Shown here one piece after another: positions 32,866-41,809 of a stretch of 64,000 nt of DNA; positions within the stretch are counted from its first letter, which is position 1, and every line of letters begins with the position of its first letter. The notes below the pieces were generated by a model. That model saw only the letters and a list, made by a program, of their open reading frames with translations. It did not search any database and was not told where the DNA came from. Origin of the DNA: Saccharomycopsis malanga (Eukaryota > Ascomycota > Saccharomycetes > Ascoideales > Saccharomycopsidaceae); assembly GCA_004014935.1 (NCBI GenBank), contig CP025321.1, forward strand, positions 3,472,001-3,536,000. Reading direction: 5' to 3'. The position numbers were made by a program, and so were the translations under genes.

Positions 32866-32881
32866 AAGGCCCTTCGGGGCC
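32866..32881. other. short perfect hairpin with TTCG loop
   Basis: AGGCCC, TTCG loop, GGGCCT: a 6-bp perfect stem with the stable C(UUCG)G tetraloop, GC-rich in AT-rich surroundings. It could belong to an unannotated structured RNA; no wider RNA gene was identified. Confidence 0.5.
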
Positions 32882-33601
32882 TGAAGATCGGCCTGGTTAA
32901 ATACTATCTAGTGCGTGTTTAAAACCGTGGATTAAATCATCCAAGCTCATTCTAGTGTCTCTGCAGCTGCATAAGCGGGATATATATACATGGTTCAAAA
33001 TGCTTCTTTCATTACAAAGAATAGTGTGATTTTATAGGCCCTGTAGTGTGAATTAACTACTACGGTTATAACGAAAATCTTAGATGTTCTTTCAAATTGA
33101 TTGTTTATATAATCCGTGTGAAGATCATTTCGTGCACTGAGTGATCCGCATCGCCCTTACAATATGCCCTTAGTACATCTTACAATCAACCTCCTAAACT
33201 ACTGTTCTGATATAACCCGAAATTTCATTTTCATAAAATGCTCTGATTTTTTCACATTCAAGCATCTCGTATGTCTCGGCCATGCAAAAATAAAAGTAAA
33301 ATGACGTTCAGATCTGTCAGTTAAGGTGCAGCATGCATGCGTCATGATGCGTCCAGCTTGTCGCACGGCTAGTCACCCATCGAAAAACGGATAGGACAGG
33401 CAATATGAGGCTAATCAAACAGGCAAGAATGGTATAGTTCTATTCTATTTCGTAGGGAGAAAAATGTGATTGTTTTATAGTTTAAAAATTTCTTAAATAT
33501 ATTCTGTCAAAATAAGTTTTTTAATAACAAGACGCTATAAAATTTTGAGCCAGAAGCTGGAAACAAGGGGTTTTTATCTAGCCAAAGAGCTTTACTAGCT
33601 G

Positions 33602-33886
33602 TTTATAATAATGATATCATATATTTCATACCAGTTTCGTATATATGCGCTATGTTTAAAGGGACATGGTAAGGCCAATTATGCCTTGGTCATTATAATC
33701 TTCTCACCTAATGGGTTGGAAAGTAAGCACTAGACTTTTGTCTAGGTCGCGTTTCCTACAGTTGTACTTGCTTGTAAAGTGATGTTTAGCATCAAGTAAA
33801 AAATGTTCGTTTTGGGAATCGAACCCGTGTTCCTTTTAGGTCTTTTCACTTCTCCGAGACTACTATCTGCTAAATTATCCTGCCAG
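33602..33886 (-). repeat. SINE-like dispersed repeat, copy 2
   Basis: Aligns with copy 1 nearly end to end. The head has A-box-like TAATTTAGCAG (33867-33877) and a perfect B box GGTTCGATTCC (33815-33825). The hairpin at 33730-33745 is CTAGAC, four-base loop, GTCTAG, where copy 1 has CTGGAC/GTCCAG: an A-T to G-C change on both sides of the stem. Other shared blocks are AGTAGTCTC, AAAAGACCTAA, CAAGTACAACTGTA, GAGAAGATTAT and GCGCATATATACGAAACTG. It diverges from the other copies just after this last block, where an ATT-rich end follows. Head pairing is too poor for a functional tRNA. Confidence 0.62.
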
Positions 33887-33944
33887 GTCTTTTTGATTTC
33901 TGTCAATTACCAGCGGCAATACTACATGTAATAGAAAAGCAACT

Positions 33945-33998
33945 AGAAAACTAATATGTACTGGGCTCGAAATATAAAATATGATTATTATTATTAAT
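33945..33998 (+). repeat. 5'-truncated SINE-like fragment (tail only), inverted to copy 2
   Basis: GAAAACTAATATGTACTGGG, then CTCGAAATATAA and an ATTATTATTATTA tail: the repeat 3' end without head or body, on the strand opposite to copy 2 and about 60 bp from its 5' end. Truncation from the 5' side is typical of target-primed reverse transcription. Alternatively it was produced by local rearrangement. Confidence 0.55.
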
Positions 33999-34173
33999 AT
34001 TTAAAACTACCAAAAGAAAAAGCTTAAAAAGCAAGAAGCGCAAGAAAATAAAACCCATAAATAGACAAACGATGAAACAAAGACATGAACCGGTTGGTAC
34101 CAACATGACGCGCAATGAAAGAGACTAATAATACAAATGAATATAACAAAGTGAAGCTGCCATAGAAAAAACT

Positions 34174-35424
34174 TTAATCAGAATCAGTAATTTTTGATTT
34201 GCCAGAAGAAGAAGACAGGTTGGAGTCTAGGCTGACCTCCTTTGCATCTGGAGACATTGGTGGTGAAAGCTGGCCGTACAATCTCTGAGGTTCGTAGTTT
34301 CGGAATGTGTTACTTATGGCAGGGTCTCTGAGAAGTGACTGGCTATTGGAATGCATTTCGGAAAGCATAGACATTACGCGCGACGTAGAAGGAAAGTTAG
34401 AAGCACTAGGAGACGGTACTTTTGCCTTTTCTACCTTTTGCAAGCCAGACAGAGCAGTATTGTTCTGCTTGCCTCTTCTAGATGGTCTTTTCAACTTTTT
34501 AGGTGCAGAAACTTCAGCACTGCCAGAGCCAGGTATACGCGATGCACTACCCAGCACAGCGTTACTGCGAACTTTACTGGTGTCTTGGTCTTTTCTTACC
34601 ATTTCAAACTGTTTCCATGCTTCTTCTTCTTCCGGACTCACTGCTGGAGGCGTTGGCTCTGGAGATGCAAGACGATGCAAGGAGCTGCAAATATGCGTCT
34701 CGCTGCATGATTCTTGGATACCAGTGCTAATATTATTCTGACGAGCAGAACGTCTAGTTGTCTCGCTTCGGTGCTGACGCGATAATCTTTCATAGGTACT
34801 GTCTGTGCGACGAGTAAGTCTGTTTCTTCTGGCACGTCTTGTAGCGTTTGCTTGAAGAGCTAAGGAGCTTTCTTGCATGCAGTCGCACATTGGACAATTC
34901 CAGAAACCAACATAGGAGCTAGAAATCCCCAAGCAACCATGATGGAATGAGCTTGAGCAACTCTGGCAGATGCAGATGTCAGAGGTAAGAGATGCACCCG
35001 AGCAAAGAGAACACGATATCGCAAAGGGAAGTGCTTGTGGGGTCACATTGCTCAAAACAACAGAAACCGTTCCTAAATCATTGTTTATTGTGATTTCTGA
35101 GCTTGAATTGGGCTCTATTTCAGGCGCTAAATAGTTGGGATCAACTGGAAACTCTTTATTCTGAACACTATATCCATGGATAACATCCCCATATTTGTCT
35201 ATCAAATCAACTTGGTTGAACTTGCAGCGGCATTTAGGACACGAGTTTGCTTGTTCTGACCACGACCGAATGCATAAATCATGGTAGCAGTGATTACAGG
35301 GCGAAACCTTTGCTATCAGCTCATTTATATGGGTGCTGCTCAATAGAGACTCAATGCAAATCGAACATTCGTCCTCAGCTGTAAATATCGGCACCTGTTG
35401 ACCCTCTTTCACAGTAACCGACAT
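34174..35424 (-). CDS. ASR1: RING/PHD-type E3 ubiquitin ligase, Asr1-like
   Basis: 416 aa from the ATG at 35424; three upstream codons begin with TTG. RING finger at about 20-67 (CSICIES, then CNHCYHDLCIRSW and CPKCRC, a C3H2C3 pattern), followed near 135-185 by a second zinc module of PHD type (CSLCSG, CICQSCSSSFHHGCLG, FWNCPMCDC). The RING-then-PHD order is that of S. cerevisiae Asr1 (288 aa), which binds and ubiquitylates RNA polymerase II via its CTD. The C-terminal half is basic and Ser/Pro-rich. It lies downstream of a RING-only paralogue (35981-36268) sharing the MSVT start, the RING and the post-RING segment. Orthology to Asr1 rests on architecture only. Confidence 0.66.
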   Translation of the reverse strand: MSVTVKEGQQVPIFTAEDECSICIESLLSSTHINELIAKVSPCNHCYHDLCIRSWSEQANSCPKCRCKFNQVDLIDKYGDVIHGYSVQNKEFPVDPNYLAPEIEPNSSSEITINNDLGTVSVVLSNVTPQALPFAISCSLCSGASLTSDICICQSCSSSFHHGCLGISSSYVGFWNCPMCDCMQESSLALQANATRRARRNRLTRRTDSTYERLSRQHRSETTRRSARQNNISTGIQESCSETHICSSLHRLASPEPTPPAVSPEEEEAWKQFEMVRKDQDTSKVRSNAVLGSASRIPGSGSAEVSAPKKLKRPSRRGKQNNTALSGLQKVEKAKVPSPSASNFPSTSRVMSMLSEMHSNSQSLLRDPAISNTFRNYEPQRLYGQLSPPMSPDAKEVSLDSNLSSSSGKSKITDSD

Positions 35425-35980
35425 AATATGCAATATTTTTAGTGAATATCTACTTTCCTTTAGCTTTTTTTATCCTATCTAATTCTAGTTCTTTCCTATT
35501 TTTGCTGATACATACCATCTCTGCTCTTATATAAACCTTTCTTTTCATAAATTTTGCCTCTTGGAGCGCGTGTGATTCATGCATACATTTGCATAATAAT
35601 GCGTATATACATATATATGAATGACTGGTGAATTTTGTCTTGAATATTCGTGAAAACCAGTGTTATGTTCTTTACCTAAAAATTTCAAGTTTTAAATACT
35701 ACGTAGCCTTCTGTTATTTCTCTTATTAGCTAGTTGAAATCAATGCTAAGACCTAATCAAAGCAGTATTAACGTGATCGTAAATAATATGAAAAGTTTCT
35801 AGTTTGAGTCTAGTAGTACAATTAATCTATTCTTTTTATTTACTTGATCTTTTCTTTTGAAGCCCCTTTACATTTACTGCTTTAATTTTTTTTTCTGACA
35901 CTTACAATTATCCAGTACTTGATTACAAATTCTCGTATGTATTCAAGAATTCATACATTACCAGGGTTTTTACTACATAG
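35425..35980. other. intergenic between tandem RING genes
   Basis: 556 bp, promoter of the ASR1-like gene. No residual PHD-coding sequence from the smaller copy was recognised here. Confidence 0.5.
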
Positions 35981-36268
35981 TTATTTGGTAACAAATGACT
36001 TATAAGCAACATTATAACGGGTTTTCATCTTTCCATAGCCGTCGACTAACCTGACCTGAGTAAATCTGCATCGGCATTTAGGGCAAGAATTTGCCTGTTG
36101 AATCCATAACTTGATGCATTTATCATGGTAATAATGATTACAAGGATACACTTTTGCAAGCAGCAACCTGTCAAAAGAGCTGGTCATGAGGGACTCCACG
36201 CAAATGGGGCAATCTTCGTCTCCACTTAAGACTGGTTTGTTGAAGATTTTGTTAGTTGTAACGGACAT
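35981..36268 (-). CDS. small RING-finger protein, truncated paralogue of the ASR1-like gene
   Basis: 95 aa from the ATG at 36268; 14 upstream codons are open but start with TTG. RING: CPICVES, PCNHYYHDKCIKLW, CPKCRC. It aligns with the first 90 residues of the neighbour at 34174-35424, including the MSVT start, CNHxYHDxCI, QANSCPKCRC and the tail R/LVDGYGKM versus LIDKYGDV. It then stops, lacking the PHD module and the basic tail. All RING ligands are kept, so it may be an active E3 or a dominant competitor rather than a dead copy. Confidence 0.68.
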   Translation of the reverse strand: MSVTTNKIFNKPVLSGDEDCPICVESLMTSSFDRLLLAKVYPCNHYYHDKCIKLWIQQANSCPKCRCRFTQVRLVDGYGKMKTRYNVAYKSFVTK

Positions 36269-36985
36269 TTTTTTTTGTTTCTGGTAAGTTATCTCATTCT
36301 TAAAGCTCAATCAAATTTGCATATCTGATTCATCTCACCATTTTATACTATCTTATACGAACAATCTCCTCTTCCATAAAACTTTACACTTATACTTAAA
36401 ATTATGGTTTATTACAATGTTCCTAACCTCTCCTTGAATTATCCCTTCTCTTTGAACATACAAACATTGTCAAAAATCATTTACTTTACTTGCAGGAATT
36501 AAATTTTGCCTGTATTTACGATTCAACAATCTTCTTCTTCTTTGACTGCATCAGTTCTACAACTATTTAATGACACCATACTTATCTAATACCGCGCGTA
36601 CAATAACTGATATCAATCTCTCAATTAAGAATGAACCTTATGCGCAGCTCACCGAACTTTTACTACAACTCGCATTTTAGGGGATTGCACGTTAAGTAGC
36701 ATTTTAAATGACAAAGGCTTGCTTTCTAAACACTACAGGAACCTAAAATAATTATTTATTATTACTTGTTGCAGCCTCTAATACTAAAACCATTGAGTTG
36801 ACTTCTCATTTACTGTCTACTTCCTGTTGATACAACATATATACAGGTGTCTGCACAGTGGTGTATGGTAACGCATGAACCATGTGACCAAGCCTTTAAC
36901 AGGAAGCTTTATAATTTTTCAACATTTCTTAGTTTGTAAGACCATTTCAACATCAAATAGCACGTCTGAAAACATTAGAATAGGC
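36269..36985. promoter_or_regulatory. divergent region, small RING gene / RDS3
   Basis: 717 bp. The RDS3 frame is open upstream of its ATG to 36875, but family length supports the ATG at 36986. Nothing else seen. Confidence 0.5.
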
Positions 36986-37365
36986 ATGTCGCGCCACCAA
37001 GTAGATTTGACAATGTGCTACAAGCAACCGGGAACCCATATAGGCCGACTTTGCGAGAAATGCGATGGCCGGTGTCCCATTTGCGACTCATTTGTAAGGC
37101 CTACCGAGGAGGTGAGAATCTGCGATGAGTGTGCCTTTGGCAATCTGGGAACAAAATGTATTATATGTGGGAACACAGTATGTATCAATATTTTCACAGT
37201 TGCCTATGTGAAGGGCATATACTAATGCTTTAGGGTGTTTCCAGCGCGTACTACTGCTTTGAGTGTGTGCGAACGGAGAAAAATCGTGATGGATGTCCTA
37301 AGGTTACCACCATAGGGTCGAGCCGCAGTGATTCTTATTATGAGAAACGAAAAAGAATTCAGTAG
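36986..37365 (+). CDS. RDS3: Rds3/PHF5A, SF3b subunit of U2 snRNP, two exons
   Basis: Exon 1 36986-37177 and exon 2 37234-37365 give 107 aa, the same length as S. cerevisiae Rds3. Exon 1 begins [16 protein letters not shown] with [18 protein letters not shown]. Exon 2 continues [20 protein letters not shown]. Cysteine pairs for the three-zinc knot are complete (CEKC, CPIC, CDEC, CIIC, CFEC, and a single C before PKV). The intron has GTATGT, TACTAAT and TTTAG. Rds3 sits in SF3b next to Hsh155 and helps form the pocket that recognises the branch-point adenosine. It is notable that a branch-site recognition factor is itself intron-containing. Confidence 0.93.
37178..37233 (+). other. spliceosomal intron in RDS3
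   Basis: 56 nt. Donor GTATGT, branch TACTAAT, acceptor TTTAG with 7 nt between the branch motif and the end of the AG. Splicing restores the conserved reading frame exactly at ICGNT/GVSS. Confidence 0.92.
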
Positions 37366-38453
37366 AAAACGGTTCTTATTGTCTCAGATTTTATGTATTT
37401 TTATGTTTCTATAGCTTCTAATGTGTATATACTTGGTTTACAATGATTAGATAAAATTAATTATGGTTTTCGCTAAAAATTGTATCCCCCTAATTTATGT
37501 TCTTCCGTTCTGGGGAATAATCAGTTTAGCAAGATTTAAAGATACTATTGACAGGAGCATAAAGTTGCGAATAGTCATATATCTGAAGAGATGTATTACT
37601 GGCGGTAAACTTCTATATGCTTCTAGTCCTGTGGTTTGACCGACTGAATACATAAGATCCCATAATTCTATGTTTATTGTGCTTACAATTGCTCTCCTTG
37701 TTTTGATTTTACTAACTCTTATTGGCTCAAATTATTAGTTTTTGGTACATATAGCCACTGTTTTGATTATTTGTACGAGTCTACACGAGAACCTTAGATT
37801 ACCTTATTAGGTATTGCACCGTTAGAAGCACAATTTAAAATTTCTCCTATCCTTTTATAAAACCAGTTATATTTTTCCCATTCTCAGTTCAAACCATTTT
37901 AATATTACACGCTACCGATTATATGCTTACTATTGTGAGTTTAAATAGGGAAATGTATGATATACAGTTGGTAATGAATAATAATAATAATAATATTTTA
38001 TACTTTGAGCCCAGTATATATCAGTTTCGTATATAAGCGCTATGTCTACAAAAATTTGATAAAAACCCAGTGTAATAAACCCAAAATAAACTCTTAATCA
38101 AAACCGACTTGCATTTGAGCTTGTTAAGCCTTTTTGCTCTTCTCTGAGGGCACTAGTCACTGAGCCATCCGGCCCAGGCGCCTACCCAGTGGCTTTGATA
38201 TAAAAAATTCGATAGCCCAATGAATAACAACTTGGGACAACGGCGCTGCTTCTGGGCAAAATCCAGTAGAATGACCTAAAATCTGTAATTTAAACTTGAA
38301 GAACAATATTACTACATACATTACTTGTTTCTCATATGAAAAATTTATTATGATACAGGAGGAATTTCTGAGTAAACAGTTCTGATTATATATATATCGT
38401 TAATATGCTATGCTGTCAGTTATGGGCTGACATTGAAAAAAATAAAGAGTTAT
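37366..38453. other. convergent intergenic region with SINE-like copy 3
   Basis: 1.1 kb between the 3' ends of RDS3 and MRPL51; no gene. Holds the repeat copy at 37977-38177. Confidence 0.6.
37977..38177 (-). repeat. SINE-like dispersed repeat, copy 3 (internally deleted)
   Basis: Minus strand. Head GGGCCGGATGGCTCAGTGAC with A-box-like TGGCTCAGTGA, followed by AGTGCCCTCAGAGAAGAGC and AAAAAGGCTTAACA, as in copies 1-2. The B box is decayed (CGGTTTTGATT). The central body with the hairpin is missing. The 3' end, GCGCTTATATACGAAACTGA then ACTGGGCTCAAAGTATAA, is well kept and is followed by an ATT-repeat tail. Sharing only the ends supports one element with variable middle, not two chance neighbours. 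Confidence 0.6.
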
Positions 38454-38933
38454 TCATATTTTGAATCTCTGGCTTGGATCAACATGGAAAGGAGACCATA
38501 TACCTCTTGCGCTTTCATTAGCACTCTGGACAGCTTGTTTGTAATTGCTGAGCTTTTCACCAGAGCTGTTACGCAAGAGCTCCACCTTGTTATTTACTAC
38601 ATCCAAATTCATATTTTTCACGCAAATGGCTTTGGTGTTACCATTATTATAATAACCCTTCACCACAGGATGGCCTGATTTCTGCACAAGATGGATTTGA
38701 ATCGACTTATTCTTCTTGGCAAAATCCACAAATTTCTTGGACTTGATGAATTCCTTCAAACCTTTAGAACTTCCTCCCCAGTTGCAGTATTGTAACGTTA
38801 TTTTCTGGCACTAAGCGACAATTAGTATAACGATCAAAAATCAGAGATAATCCATCAAAACACTTACAGGAAGGATAAAACTTTTCACACCATTCAAAAA
38901 AATGGATGGTTTGGAGACTGCTTTCACTGGCAT
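38454..38933 (-). CDS. MRPL51: mitochondrial large-subunit ribosomal protein Mrpl51 (mL43), two exons
   Basis: Exon 1 38933-38868 (22 codons, MPVKAVSKPSIFLNG) and exon 2 38810-38454 give 140 aa, equal to S. cerevisiae Mrpl51 (140 aa). The joined sequence reads [20 protein letters not shown], against [20 protein letters not shown] in S. cerevisiae. Other conserved stretches are SGHPVVKGYY, KAICVKNMN and the C-terminal RGIWSPFHV. The basic N-terminus is consistent with mitochondrial import. The protein belongs to the L51/S25/CI-B8 thioredoxin-like family. Divergent from ARG1. Confidence 0.93.
38811..38867 (-). other. spliceosomal intron in MRPL51
   Basis: 57 nt. Donor GTAAGT, branch TACTAAT, acceptor GCTTAG, 10 nt from branch motif to the end. 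Falls between codons 22 and 23 and joins the conserved PC-KITLQ block. Confidence 0.92.
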
Positions 38934-39811
38934 TTTTGGTTAATTTATTGAGATTTAAGTTATTCACTGTTAAAATATGTTATATCAACTGCTAGTTAGC
39001 GCTTACACTCTCATTGAAGATTTTTCAAGATTCACCCATGTTACCCGGATACAATATGTATTTCTTGAATAGGAAACAGGGGGTTATGGGGTCTTCAGGT
39101 AATGATGAATCATGGTGGATGCCAGTCAATCACATTGATGGTTGTTAACAGGAGATTGATTTACCAGGCTCAGGGCTGGGAAAAGAAACCATGTTTGAAA
39201 CTGGGGTGGGCAACACGGTAAATGAGTTTAAGGACGATTAACTTTAGCATACGTTAGCATACTTGATCAGTTAACGAATGTATAAAAATGAACAGTAAAA
39301 CTAAACTAAGATATAGATGTCTATTATATATATATATGTCAAATGAGCTCTATATTTCATATAAGCTTTATTGTAGTGGAAGAAACCGCTCTATAGTGAT
39401 AATGACCGCACCAGATTCCTACTTTTGTTTCTCCGTTGTCATGGCTTCCATCGTATTTATTGCAGAAAACTATACCGAAAAGTCTAATCTTGTACGTTAA
39501 ATATAGACCAATAACCCCTTAAATAATATGAGGCTGTTATATTTCAGTAAGTAGTATGGTAAAGTAAAGCGGGTGAGGAAACCCTATGACTAATGGCGCA
39601 CACCCCCTATGTGTCATTTCGATAACGGCCCATATGACTCATTAAACTACGATAAGGCTTTACCAAATAGTACTTAAGCGAGTGAAATTTTTCGCTTGAG
39701 GTAGATTTTTTAGTGAAATATATATTTTATTTTCCCCAACTATAATTTTCACAAGTTTTTTCGGAACACAAGTTGCCTTAATAGCAAGTCACTACAATAC
39801 AAACACATACA
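38934..39811. promoter_or_regulatory. divergent MRPL51/ARG1 promoter region
   Basis: 878 bp. Contains a perfect Gcn4 site at 39635-39641 and a near match TGACTAA at 39587-39593. A TATATATTTTATTT stretch at about 39719 could be the ARG1 TATA region. Short open frames here have no support. Confidence 0.55.
39635..39641 (+). promoter_or_regulatory. Gcn4 binding site upstream of ARG1
   Basis: TGACTCA, the exact palindromic-core Gcn4 (bZIP) consensus, 171 bp before the ARG1 ATG. General amino-acid control of ARG1 by Gcn4 is established in S. cerevisiae. Confidence 0.72.
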
Positions 39812-41083
39812 ATGTCTAAAGGAAAAGTTTGTTTGGCCTACTCTGGAGGTTTAGACACCTCTATTATTCTCGCCTGGCTTTTGGAACAGGGATACGAAGT
39901 CATTGCTTTTATGGCTAACATTGGTCAGGAAGAGGATTTCGAAGCTGCTAGAGCAAAAGCCTTGAAGATTGGTGCTACCAAGTATGTTCTTGTTGATGTT
40001 AGAAAAGAGTTCATTGAGAAGGTTCTTTATCCAGCCATTCAGGTGAACGCTATTTATGAAAATGTCTACTTGTTAGGAACTGCCTTGGCAAGACCGGTGA
40101 TTGCCAAGGCTCAAATTGAGGTTGCTGAGAAAGAAGGCTGTTTTGCTGTGTCTCACGGCTGTACTGGTAAAGGTAACGATCAAGTCAGATTTGAACTTTC
40201 GTTCTATGCTTTGAAACCAGACGTCACTGTCATCACTCCTTGGAGAGACCCAGAATTTTTCAACAGATTTGCCGGTAGAAAGGATTTGCTTGATTATGCA
40301 GAACAAAAGGGAATTGAAGTTACTCAGACTAAAGCTAAACCATGGTCTACTGACGAAAACTTGGCTCATATTTCTTTTGAAGCTGGTATTCTTGAAGACC
40401 CAAATACTACTCCTCCAAAAGATATGTGGAAATTGACCTTGGACCCTGTTTCTGCTGCTCCAGCTGAGCCAGAAGCGATTGAAGTACATTTCTCCAAGGG
40501 CCTTCCCTCCAAAATTGTATATTCAGACGACAATGGCGCAACTAAGAAAGAAGTCACCGATCCAGTCGAACTCTTTTTGACTGCTAACAAGCTCGCCAGA
40601 AGAAACGGTGTGGGCAGAATCGACATTGTCGAAAACAGATTTATTGGCATCAAATCCAGAGGTTGTTACGAAACCCCAGGTTTGACTTTGTTGAGATCTG
40701 CACATATTGATTTGGAAGGTTTGACCTTGGACAGAGAAGTCAGAGCCATCAGAGACAATTTCGTCACTGTAAATTACTCCAGAATCTTGTACAATGGTCT
40801 TTATTTTACTCCTGAAGGTGAATATGTCAGAAGCATGATTGCTCCATCTCAGAAAACTGTCAACGGTGTAGTCAGAGTTGCTTTGTTCAAGGGCTCTGTC
40901 GTCATCTTAGGAAGATATTCTGAAACTGAAAAGCTTTACGATGCCACTGAATCATCTATGGACGAATTGACTGGTTTCCAGCCAGAAGATGCCACTGGAT
41001 TTATCAAGGTTCAAGCTATCAGAATCAAGAAATACGGCGAGCAAAAGAGACAGGAGAACAGCAACCAGTTGCCAGAATTGTGA
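39812..41083 (+). CDS. ARG1: argininosuccinate synthase
   Basis: 423 aa from the ATG. The N-type ATP-pyrophosphatase P-loop AYSGGLDTS lies at residues 9-17. Other near-invariant blocks are GCTGKGNDQVRFE, TPWRDPEF, STDENLAHIS and GRIDIVENRFIGIKSRGCYE. It joins citrulline and aspartate with ATP to form argininosuccinate, the penultimate step of arginine synthesis, as a cytosolic homotetramer. Length fits S. cerevisiae Arg1 (420 aa). Codon use is strongly biased (TTG Leu, AGA Arg, GGT Gly), as expected for a highly expressed gene. A Gcn4 site lies upstream. Confidence 0.97.
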   Translation: MSKGKVCLAYSGGLDTSIILAWLLEQGYEVIAFMANIGQEEDFEAARAKALKIGATKYVLVDVRKEFIEKVLYPAIQVNAIYENVYLLGTALARPVIAKAQIEVAEKEGCFAVSHGCTGKGNDQVRFELSFYALKPDVTVITPWRDPEFFNRFAGRKDLLDYAEQKGIEVTQTKAKPWSTDENLAHISFEAGILEDPNTTPPKDMWKLTLDPVSAAPAEPEAIEVHFSKGLPSKIVYSDDNGATKKEVTDPVELFLTANKLARRNGVGRIDIVENRFIGIKSRGCYETPGLTLLRSAHIDLEGLTLDREVRAIRDNFVTVNYSRILYNGLYFTPEGEYVRSMIAPSQKTVNGVVRVALFKGSVVILGRYSETEKLYDATESSMDELTGFQPEDATGFIKVQAIRIKKYGEQKRQENSNQLPEL

Positions 41084-41809
41084 TTCCTTTATCCGCAGCA
41101 TATATAGAACATATAGAGTCACCTCGGTGCAATCCACACGTGTATATTTTTTTTCCCACCGATTTGTATAAAGACATGATTTCAAGATGTCTTAAATGCT
41201 GAGCAAGATCACTTCTTGATAGCTGCCTTAAATTCGCATTTAAAGTAGAGCTTCCAAAAATTTTCTATATTACTGGAAAGTTAATATCAGCAGGTTTTAA
41301 TAGGGGGGTCCTGTCTATAACTTTCTCATCTCTACGTCAAAACATCAATTCAAACTAAATTCAACAATTGGCCAATTGTACGAAATTTTTCATCAACTTA
41401 CATTCAAGCAATTAAAACTACTACTGTATTTTATTCTACTTCAAATACCAAAATAGGTAAAAGAGAGATTCAGTGTCGTATGCGGGCAAGGGCTTATACT
41501 TTGAAATGATTAAACGGCGCCCCAGGTGCTACACGTTGACGTTGCGCATATGTGTATAACTTATAAAAATATAATCTTGCAATATACAAATATTATTTAT
41601 ATAATAAGTTTGTATTTTCTTAGACTTTCCTTAAGTTTAAATGTTACAACTAACTATTTCAAAATAATCTTATATACAACTGACATCTTGGTAGGTGATT
41701 ACCCGCAATCAGGCAATTGTATATCGCGAAAAGGCTAATGAGGAGGCATCTTTACCAGTAAACAATCTATGTGTTTTGTCGATAAGACGTGAAGCAGATA
41801 TAAGAGAAA
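41084..41809. other. intergenic ARG1-SWP82
   Basis: 726 bp between tandem + strand genes; no gene or repeat recognised. Confidence 0.55.

Larger units (their letters stand above)
32650..34173. other. intergenic region with SINE-like copy 2
   Basis: 1.5 kb with no protein gene seen. Holds an isolated strong hairpin at 32866-32881 and the SINE-like copy at 33602-33886 with an inverted tail fragment at 33945-33998. Confidence 0.55.

Noticed and set aside
41465-41545. Possible further copy of the dispersed repeat (TTATACTTTGAAAT and GGCGCCCCAGG motifs)
   Set aside because: Order and spacing do not match the head or the 3' end of the other copies.
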